Origin: Bog-756 sp963769765
Lineage (GTDB): Bacteria; Actinomycetota; Acidimicrobiia; Acidimicrobiales; RAAP-2
Length of the DNA stretch: 64,000 nucleotides
Direction: 5' to 3'
Assembly: GCA_963769765.1 (NCBI GenBank)
Contig: CAVYNA010000001.1
Span: 248,001 to 312,000 of the forward strand
Positions within the stretch are counted from its first letter, which is position 1, and each line of letters starts with the position of its first letter. A program made the translations under genes and the position numbers. The notes beneath the pieces are model-generated. The model was not told the DNA's origin. It saw only the letters and a list, made by a program, of their open reading frames with translations, and ran no database searches. This document shows positions 58,356-64,000 of the stretch, piece by piece.

Positions 58356-59924
58356 TCACGCCGGGACCCGCCCGTCGTCGGGGTCCTTGGCCGCTGCCGG
58401 CCGGCGCTGCGCCCGCGGCGGCGCGCTCGGCGCGGCGGTCTCCACGACCCAGGTGTCCTTGCTTCCGCCCCCCTGCGAGGAGTTGACCACCAGCGCGCCG
58501 GCGCGGCGGGCGACCCTGGTCAGTCCCCCTCGGGTGACGTAGGCGCCGTCGGGGCCGAGCAGCGTGAACGGCCGGAGGTCGACGTGGCGCGGGGCGAGCG
58601 CCCCGTCGCAGAGCGTCGGAGCGGTCGACAGCGGGATCACCGGTTGGGCCACCCACCGCCCGGGTGCCGCGGCGATCTGGGCCGCCACCCCCTCGAGCTG
58701 TTCCCGTGTCGCCTGCGAGCCGACCGTGACCCCCGAGCCCCCCGACTCGTTGGCCGGCTTCACGACCAGACGTTCGAGGTTCGACAGGACGAACTCGAGC
58801 GTGTCCGGATCGCCGCACCGGAAGGTCGGCACGGTTTCGAGGATCGGCTCCTCGTCGAGGTAGAAGCGGATGAGGTCGGGCACGTACGCGTAGATCTGCT
58901 TGTCGTCGGCGACCCCTGCGCCCGGGGCGTTCACGAGCGCGACCCGGCCGGACCGCCACGCCCGCATCAGGCCCGGGACGCCGATCAGCGAGTCGGAGCG
59001 GAAGACCTCCGGGTCGAGGAAGAGGTCGTCGATGCGCCGGTAGATCACGTCGACCCGCTGGAGCCCTTCCACGGTGCGCGCGTAGACCGCATCGTCGTCG
59101 AGCACGACCAGGTCGCCGCCCTCGACGAGCTCGACGCCGAGCTGTTGGGCCAAGAACGCGTGCTCGAAGTAGGCGGAATTGTGGATCCCGGGCGTGAGCA
59201 CGACGATCGTCGGGTCGAGGGCGGTCGGCGAGACCGACGAGAGCAGATTGGCCAGCCGGCCGACGTAGGGGTCGACCGGCTCGATGCTGTAGTGCCGGAA
59301 CAGCTCGGGGAAGACGTGCTTGGCAACCATCCTGTTCTCGAGCAGGTAGGACACGCCAGAGGGCACGCGGAGGTTGTCCTCGAGGACGTAGATCGTCCCG
59401 TCTTCGTGGCGGATGAGGTCGCTCCCGCAGATGTGGGCCCAGATCCCCCCGGGCGGGTCGATGCCCACGCACTCGGGCCGGAAGCCGGGCGAGCCGGTGA
59501 CCAGGGAGGACGGGATCACGCCAGCGTCGATGGAGCGTCGGTCGTGGTACACGTCGTCGATGAAGAGGTTGAGCGCGCCGAGCCGCTGGACGAGCCCCGC
59601 CTCCACGAGCTGCCACTCCTCGGAGGACACCACCCTCGGCACGATGTCGAAAGGCCAGGGCCGGTCGACGCCGGCGGTCCCCTCGTAGACGGTGAAGGTG
59701 ACCCCGATCGCCCGCATCTCGCGGTCTGCGGCTTCCTGGCGGTCGGCGAGGGCGGCGGGGCCGAGGTCGGAGAGGTGGTGCCAGAGCGCGGCGGCCGCGG
59801 GCCGCGGGGTGCCGTCGGCCCCGATGAGCTCGTCGAAGAACGAGCCGGGGTCGTACTCGGGGAAGGTCGTCGGCCCCCTGACCGCGGCGGCTCGGGGCGC
59901 GACGGAGCGCTCGGGTGCGTCCAC
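58356..59924 (-). CDS. circularly permuted ATP-grasp (type 2) protein
   Basis: A 522-aa protein, first of the four-gene operon. YDPGSFFDELIGADGTPR, RPWPFDIVPRVV, YVLEDNLRVPSGVSYLLENR, VLTPGIHNSAYFEHAFLA and LVVKPANESGGSGVTVG are the ATP-grasp type 2 motifs, and GGGSKDTWVVE ends the domain. Predicted to join amino acids or an amino acid to an unknown carrier. The GTG at 59924 is the first start giving a family-like N-terminus; upstream sequence is shadow. Confidence 0.9.
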   Translation of the reverse strand: MDAPERSVAPRAAAVRGPTTFPEYDPGSFFDELIGADGTPRPAAAALWHHLSDLGPAALADRQEAADREMRAIGVTFTVYEGTAGVDRPWPFDIVPRVVSSEEWQLVEAGLVQRLGALNLFIDDVYHDRRSIDAGVIPSSLVTGSPGFRPECVGIDPPGGIWAHICGSDLIRHEDGTIYVLEDNLRVPSGVSYLLENRMVAKHVFPELFRHYSIEPVDPYVGRLANLLSSVSPTALDPTIVVLTPGIHNSAYFEHAFLAQQLGVELVEGGDLVVLDDDAVYARTVEGLQRVDVIYRRIDDLFLDPEVFRSDSLIGVPGLMRAWRSGRVALVNAPGAGVADDKQIYAYVPDLIRFYLDEEPILETVPTFRCGDPDTLEFVLSNLERLVVKPANESGGSGVTVGSQATREQLEGVAAQIAAAPGRWVAQPVIPLSTAPTLCDGALAPRHVDLRPFTLLGPDGAYVTRGGLTRVARRAGALVVNSSQGGGSKDTWVVETAAPSAPPRAQRRPAAAKDPDDGRVPA

Positions 59925-59997
59925 GTACCTGTGATACGCCCGCGTTGGGTCGGGCCGGTTGCCGCCGTGTTTCGGCTCGGTGAATGTCACCGTCCGG

Positions 59998-60003
59998 TAA
60001 CAT
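59998..60003 (+). promoter_or_regulatory. -10 box TAACAT upstream of the acyl carrier protein gene
   Basis: TAACAT gives a leader of about 85 bases before the GTG at 60094, in the divergent gap between the ATP-grasp operon and the acpP-rnc-mutM unit. No clear -35 box is seen. Confidence 0.4.
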
Positions 60004-60093
60004 CGCCTGCAGAACAGGGACGCCGACCCGGGGACGAATCCCTGGTCGGGGCCTCGGCCGCCACCGGCCCCACCCCAACATCCAGGAGAAGCC

Positions 60094-60390
60094 GTGCCCG
60101 CAGAGACCCACGTCGACAAGGGTCCCCTCGACCGCAACCAGGTCCTCGACCTCATCCGCGACCTGCTCGCCGACATCCTCGAGATCGAGCCGACGGTGGT
60201 CACCGAGTCGTCCTCGTTCGCCGAGGACCTCGACGCGGACTCCCTCGCCCTCATCGAATTGGTGGAGGGCCTCGAAGAGGAGCTGGGCGAGCGCTCGGTG
60301 GGCTTCCGCATCGAGGACGAAGATCTCGAAGAGCTCCGGACGGTGCGGGACGCGGTCGACTACGTCTACGCGAAGCTCGGAGGGACCTGA
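60094..60390 (+). CDS. acpP: acyl carrier protein
   Basis: A 98-aa carrier protein. DLDADSLALIELVEGLEEEL contains the phosphopantetheine Ser in DADSL. A ~12-residue N-terminal extension precedes the usual helix I. The GTG has an AGGAGA Shine-Dalgarno. Its position directly before rnc matches the fabF/acpP-rnc arrangement of many bacteria, so it is probably the primary fatty acid synthesis ACP. Confidence 0.9.
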   Translation: MPAETHVDKGPLDRNQVLDLIRDLLADILEIEPTVVTESSSFAEDLDADSLALIELVEGLEEELGERSVGFRIEDEDLEELRTVRDAVDYVYAKLGGT

Positions 60391-60398
60391 GGCAGCAC

Positions 60399-61124
60399 AT
60401 GTCGTTCACCTCCGGCGACGGGCCATCGACCGATCTCGGTGGGTTGGAACGCCGGATCCGGCACCACTTCGCCTCGTCCGAGCTGCTCGGCCAGGCGATG
60501 GCCCACCGCTCGTGGTGTGCCGAGCAGGGTGGCATCACCTCGAACGAGCGTCTCGAGTTCCTCGGGGACGCGGTGCTCGGCCTCGTCGTCGCCGAGCACA
60601 CCTTCGCCACGTACCCCGACCTCTCCGACGGCATGCTGTCCAAGGTCCGGGCCTCGGTCGTCAACACGAGAGTCCTGGCGGAGGTCGCCCTCGAGCTCGG
60701 CGTCGACGAGCACCTCCGTCTCGGGCGCGGCGAGGACCAGTCAGGCGGCCGCGCCAAGGAGTCGATCCTGGCGGACGCCACCGAGGCCGTGATCGGCGCG
60801 GTCTTCCTCGACGGCGGGATGGGAGCCGCCCGCCGACTGGTCCTCGACCAGCTGAGCGACCGCATCGCCGCCGCGGTGGGGGAGCCCGGCGAGTCGGACC
60901 ACAAGAGCCGCCTCCAAGAGGAGGCGGTCCGGCTCGGACGGGGCGTCCCCCGCTACGAAGTCTCGGGATTCGGCCCTGATCACGCCCGGCGGTACCTGGC
61001 CACGGTGTACGTTGCTGGCCAGCGGCTCGGGACGGGGGAGGGCCGGTCCAAGAAGGACGCCGAGCAGGAAGCGGCTCAGGTGGCCTGCGGGTCGTTGCTT
61101 GAAGGAGGCGGGGGGGATGCCTGA
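60399..61124 (+). CDS. rnc: ribonuclease III
   Basis: Double-strand-specific endoribonuclease, 241 aa. NERLEFLGDAVLGLVVAEH is the catalytic signature, ILADATEAVIGAVFLDGG the second acidic cluster, and SRLQEEAVRLGRGVPRYEV begins the dsRNA-binding domain, ending in KKDAEQEAAQVA. It starts eight bases after acpP and overlaps mutM by eight. Confidence 0.95.
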   Translation: MSFTSGDGPSTDLGGLERRIRHHFASSELLGQAMAHRSWCAEQGGITSNERLEFLGDAVLGLVVAEHTFATYPDLSDGMLSKVRASVVNTRVLAEVALELGVDEHLRLGRGEDQSGGRAKESILADATEAVIGAVFLDGGMGAARRLVLDQLSDRIAAAVGEPGESDHKSRLQEEAVRLGRGVPRYEVSGFGPDHARRYLATVYVAGQRLGTGEGRSKKDAEQEAAQVACGSLLEGGGGDA

Positions 61125-61959
61125 GCTTCCCGAGGTTGAGACAATCCGGCGAGATCTCCAAGGTGAGGTCGTCGGACGCAAGATCAAGTCCGTCGAGGTG
61201 CGCAACGGGCGGACGGTTCGCCGCCATCCGAGCGCCAAGCACTTCCGCGCCCAGCTCGAGGGTCACACGATCAAGTCGATCGACCGGGCCGGCAAGTACC
61301 TGCTCATCGGCCTCGAGGACGGCCAGACCCTGGTCGTCCACCTCGGCATGAGCGGGCAGCTCCAGCGCGTCAAGAGCCTGAAGGAGCCCAAGGCCCCGCA
61401 CACCCATGCGGTCATCACCTTCACCCAGGGTGGCCAGCTCCGCTTCGTCGACCCGCGCACCTTCGGGGAGCTGTTCGTCTCGGCGGCGCCCGCCGAGGGG
61501 TCGCCGCCCCTTCCGGAGCTCGCCCATCTCGGCTTCGACCCACTCGAGAACGTGATGAGCTGGGAGAAGTTCTGGGTGCTCCTCGCGTCGCGCAAGGCCG
61601 GTCTCAAGGCCCTCCTCATGGACCAGGAGTTCGTCGCGGGCATCGGCAACATGTACGCGGACGAGATCCTCTTCGCGGCCGGCCTCCGCTACGACCGGCA
61701 GTCGGACTCGCTCTCCTCCCAGGAGGTGCGACGGCTCTACCGCGCCATGGTCGAGACGCTCGCGGAAGCGGTCAAGCGGCGCGGGTCCTCGCTCGCGGAC
61801 GAGCAGTACCGCGATCTCTTCGGGGAGATCGGCGACTACCAGGACCAGCACCAGGCCTATGACCGCGAAGGGCAGGCATGCCGCCGGTGCCGATCGACCA
61901 TCGTCCGGGTGAAGTCCGGCGGCCGGTCCACCTACTTCTGCGACCACTGCCAGGTCTGA
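61117..61959 (+). CDS. mutM: formamidopyrimidine-DNA glycosylase
   Basis: Removes 8-oxoguanine and formamidopyrimidines; 280 aa. MPELPEVETIRRDL provides the catalytic Pro2 and Glu3 after Met removal, AGKYLL the Lys, IGNMYADEIL the H2TH region, and the C-terminal CRRC and CDHC pairs the zinc finger. The GAAGGAGG Shine-Dalgarno (61101-61108) fixes the ATG at 61117 inside the rnc 3' end. Confidence 0.95.
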   Translation: MPELPEVETIRRDLQGEVVGRKIKSVEVRNGRTVRRHPSAKHFRAQLEGHTIKSIDRAGKYLLIGLEDGQTLVVHLGMSGQLQRVKSLKEPKAPHTHAVITFTQGGQLRFVDPRTFGELFVSAAPAEGSPPLPELAHLGFDPLENVMSWEKFWVLLASRKAGLKALLMDQEFVAGIGNMYADEILFAAGLRYDRQSDSLSSQEVRRLYRAMVETLAEAVKRRGSSLADEQYRDLFGEIGDYQDQHQAYDREGQACRRCRSTIVRVKSGGRSTYFCDHCQV

Positions 61960-62037
61960 GCCGGCCTGCCGGTGCCGGTGCCGGTGCCGGCGGCAGCGAC
62001 GCGGCGGCAGCGGTCCGCGGCCCGGGGTGGTGGCCGG

Positions 62038-62043
62038 TAGGGT
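62038..62043 (+). promoter_or_regulatory. -10 box TAGGGT upstream of smc
   Basis: TAGGGT ends nine bases before the GTG at 62053; no Shine-Dalgarno is seen. The 93-base gap after mutM is otherwise made of GCCGGT-type repeats. Confidence 0.4.
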
Positions 62044-62052
62044 GAGCGCCCG

Positions 62053-64000
62053 GTGTTCTTGAAGTCGCTCTCCATCAAGGGATTCAAGTCCTTCGCCGAC
62101 CCGGCGGTCCTCGAATTCGAACCCGGCATCACGGTCGTCGTGGGTCCGAACGGGAGCGGGAAGTCGAATGTCGTCGACGCGGTCGCGTGGGTGCTCGGCG
62201 CCCAGGGGCCGCGAACCGTGCGCTCCTCGAAGATGGAGGACGTCATCTTCGTCGGGACCTCGAGCCGGCCGGCCCTCGGCAGAGCCGAGGTCTCCCTCAC
62301 GATCGACAACAGCGCGGGCAAGCTGCAGACGGATCTCGCAGAGATCACCATCACCCGCACGCTGTTCCGCTCGGGTGAGAGCGAGTACTCGATCAACCGG
62401 GCCCCCTGTCGGCTCCTCGACATCCAAGAGCTGCTGTCCGACACGGGCGTGGGCCGCCAGCAGCACGTGATCATCAGCCAGGGCCACCTCGACGCCATCC
62501 TCGAGGCCCGGCCGGAGGACCGCAGGGCGGTGATCGAAGAAGCTGCCGGCGTCCTCAAGTACCGCCGCCGCCGCGAGCGGTCCGAGCGACGCCTAGCCGC
62601 GACCGAGGAGAACCTCGAGCGCCTGTTCGACCTGGTCCGGGAAGTCAAGCGTCAGATCAGACCGCTCGAGCGGCAGGCTGCGGCCGCCCGGTCCTCTGCG
62701 GCGCTCGCCGACGAGCTGCGCGCGATCCGGCTCCACCTCGCCGGAGAGGAGTTGCGGACCCTCGACGAACGGTCGGTGACGGGCACCGGCCGCAAAGCCG
62801 AGCTCCAAGTGACGACCGCCCGGCTCGAGGCGACACTCGAGGAGCTCGACGCCGAATCGGTGCGTACGGCCGGGGAGCTGTCGGCCGAGCGCGAGTCGGA
62901 CCTCGCCGCGGCCCTCGGACGAGCGGAGGGCATGGTCGAACGGGCCCGCGGGCTGTCGGGGGTGCTCCGCGAGCGGCGACGGGCGCTCGCGCAGGCCCTC
63001 GACGCGGCCGCCGACGCCGACGTCGTCTCGAGCCTCGAGGCCGAGGGCGCGCGACTTGCCGAGGAGCTGCGCCTTGCGGACGCCGACGCCAAGGCGCTCG
63101 AGCCCGAGCAAGAGGAGCTCGAGGCAGAGGATGCCTCGAATGCCGTCGATCTCGAGGCGCACCTCGCAGAACGCATGGACGAGGCTGCGCTCAGGCGTGC
63201 GGAGGACGCGGTCACCATCGCCCGCGGCCAGGTCTCGTCGCTCGAGCACACGCTCGGCCGCGACCGTCACGCGCTCGACGAGCTCACGGCGAGGCAGACT
63301 GCGATCGGGCGCCGGGTCGCGGCGCTCGAGCAGGACGATCACGAGCTCGCCGAACGTCTCGCTGCCACTGAGAACGCACGTCACCGGCTGCAGGCGGCAG
63401 TCGCCGAGACGGAGGGCGCGCACCAACGGGCCACGGCCGACCTGGAGGCCGCCGAGGAGGCTCTTCGCCAGGCGGAGCAGGCCCAGGCGCGAGCTGTCGC
63501 CCGGGCCGACGCACTGGCGCGGGCGCTCGAGGAGGCTCGCGGCGCGGCAGGAGCGGAGCTGCTCGCCGGTGTCGAGGGCGTGGTCGGGACCCTGCTCGAG
63601 CTCATCGAGGTCGACGAGGGCTGGGAGCAGGCCTTCGAGGCGGCAGCCGGCGCCTCGCTGGCCGCCGTCGTCGTCTCGGGCAGCGGTCCCGCGCGGGCAG
63701 CGCTCTCGCGGCTGCGACAGGGCGGCGCGACCGGTGCCGTGCTCGCACTCACCGACGTGGCGGCGACGCGGAGGACGGGAGGGCCGGTCGAGCTGCCGGT
63801 CGAGCTGCCGGTCGATGCGGAACCGATCCGACGTCACGCGCGGCCCAATGCGGCGGGACGGGCTTTCGACGGTCTCGGTACCGTGCTCGACACGCTCCTC
63901 GAACGTGCGTGTGCGGCCGACGGAGGGTGGTCGGAGGCGATCGACCTCGCGCTCGCGAGACCTGACCTCGTCGTCGTCACTCGCGACGGAGATCGCTTCT
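62053..64000 (+). CDS. smc: chromosome segregation ATPase SMC, 5' part (runs off the window)
   Basis: About 649 residues are visible and the frame is open to the last base. FLKSLSIKGFKSFADP and VVGPNGSGKSNVVDAVAWVLG are the N-terminal head with Walker A; GVGRQQHVIISQGHLDAIL is the Q-loop region. A long coiled coil follows, then the start of the hinge (LAGVEGVVGTLLELIEV, near residue 510). It is a DNA-organising ATPase acting with ScpA/ScpB. The GTG start gives the canonical N-terminus. Synteny with rnc-mutM is conserved in actinobacteria. Confidence 0.95.
   Translation, partial: MFLKSLSIKGFKSFADPAVLEFEPGITVVVGPNGSGKSNVVDAVAWVLGAQGPRTVRSSKMEDVIFVGTSSRPALGRAEVSLTIDNSAGKLQTDLAEITITRTLFRSGESEYSINRAPCRLLDIQELLSDTGVGRQQHVIISQGHLDAILEARPEDRRAVIEEAAGVLKYRRRRERSERRLAATEENLERLFDLVREVKRQIRPLERQAAAARSSAALADELRAIRLHLAGEELRTLDERSVTGTGRKAELQVTTARLEATLEELDAESVRTAGELSAERESDLAAALGRAEGMVERARGLSGVLRERRRALAQALDAAADADVVSSLEAEGARLAEELRLADADAKALEPEQEELEAEDASNAVDLEAHLAERMDEAALRRAEDAVTIARGQVSSLEHTLGRDRHALDELTARQTAIGRRVAALEQDDHELAERLAATENARHRLQAAVAETEGAHQRATADLEAAEEALRQAEQAQARAVARADALARALEEARGAAGAELLAGVEGVVGTLLELIEVDEGWEQAFEAAAGASLAAVVVSGSGPARAALSRLRQGGATGAVLALTDVAATRRTGGPVELPVELPVDAEPIRRHARPNAAGRAFDGLGTVLDTLLERACAADGGWSEAIDLALARPDLVVVTRDGDRF

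Noticed and set aside
60661..62487. 608-aa minus-strand frame across rnc, mutM and smc
   Set aside because: Crosses three well supported genes and shows no motif of its own.
62593..63837. Long minus-strand frame opposite smc
   Set aside because: Leu/Arg/Glu-rich antisense shadow of the SMC coiled coil; smc has clear motifs and an open frame.
1..64000. tRNA, rRNA, riboswitch or insertion sequence
   Set aside because: No cloverleaf, conserved rRNA segment, known aptamer core, transposase motif or terminal inverted repeat pair was recognised by eye; a covariance-model search would be needed to exclude small RNAs.

Overview
The window is about 70% GC, densely packed on both strands, and reads as a high-GC actinobacterial chromosome. 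The best guess is class Acidimicrobiia or a close relative (inference). Supporting signs are an actinobacterial-type Kgd/OdhA 2-oxoglutarate enzyme, a GTP-dependent PEP carboxykinase, an F420 gene (cofC), a HupB-like HU with a histone-H1-like tail, a secreted protein with GYW-SDGG repeats, the rsmD-coaD-DUF177-rpmF-plsX and acpP-rnc-mutM-smc clusters, many GTG starts, and many starts placed 6-9 nt after a TAnnnT box, as in leaderless transcripts. No rRNA, tRNA, CRISPR array, insertion sequence or prophage was seen, and no gene-free stretch exceeds about 180 bases.

Layout. 0-9.9 kb: HU with basic tail; PIG-L deacetylase and cofC; class III cyclase; GH38 mannosidase; RNase HII; an acyl-CoA dehydrogenase; a DMT transporter. 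9.9-14.0 kb: epimerase/hydrolase pair, second HU, preQ0 genes queD-queC-queE. 14.1-25.3 kb: kgd (two apparent frameshifts), M20 peptidase, NYN-type RNase fused to an H1-like linker and an S1-like domain, FabZ-like dehydratase, xthA, secreted repeat protein, compact UvrD-like helicase. 25.4-29.5 kb: hydrolase, membrane-anchored Mur ligase (two frameshifts), ddl, PH-domain membrane protein, apparently one operon for peptidoglycan precursors. 29.6-39.1 kb: accessory stretch with an XRE-nucleotidyltransferase pair, thioesterase, GNAT, PhnB-like protein, ArsR-SRPBCC-reductase module, SpoIIAA-like protein, galactokinase, carbonic anhydrase, CoA-transferase, and a HipBA module with a broken toxin gene. 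39.1-53.6 kb: RAM-domain protein, MFS protein, pckG, thiL, rpmB, fakA-like, recG, rsmD, coaD, coiled-coil protein, DUF177, rpmF, plsX, acyl-CoA dehydrogenase, truncated haemoglobin. 53.6-59.9 kb: a four-gene minus-strand operon of circularly permuted ATP-grasp, alpha-E and transglutaminase-like proteins, probably making or processing an unknown peptide. 60.0-64.0 kb: acyl carrier protein, rnc, mutM, and smc running off the window.

Strongest leads: (i) the ATP-grasp/alpha-E/transglutaminase operon with split and fused copies; (ii) an in-frame internal start with its own Shine-Dalgarno inside the HU gene that could release the H1-like tail as a separate protein; (iii) the RNase/H1-linker/S1 fusion; (iv) three probable CTG start codons with good Shine-Dalgarno spacing; (v) a consistent leaderless-promoter grammar; (vi) three genes with frameshifts, most in simple repeats, which may be assembly errors.
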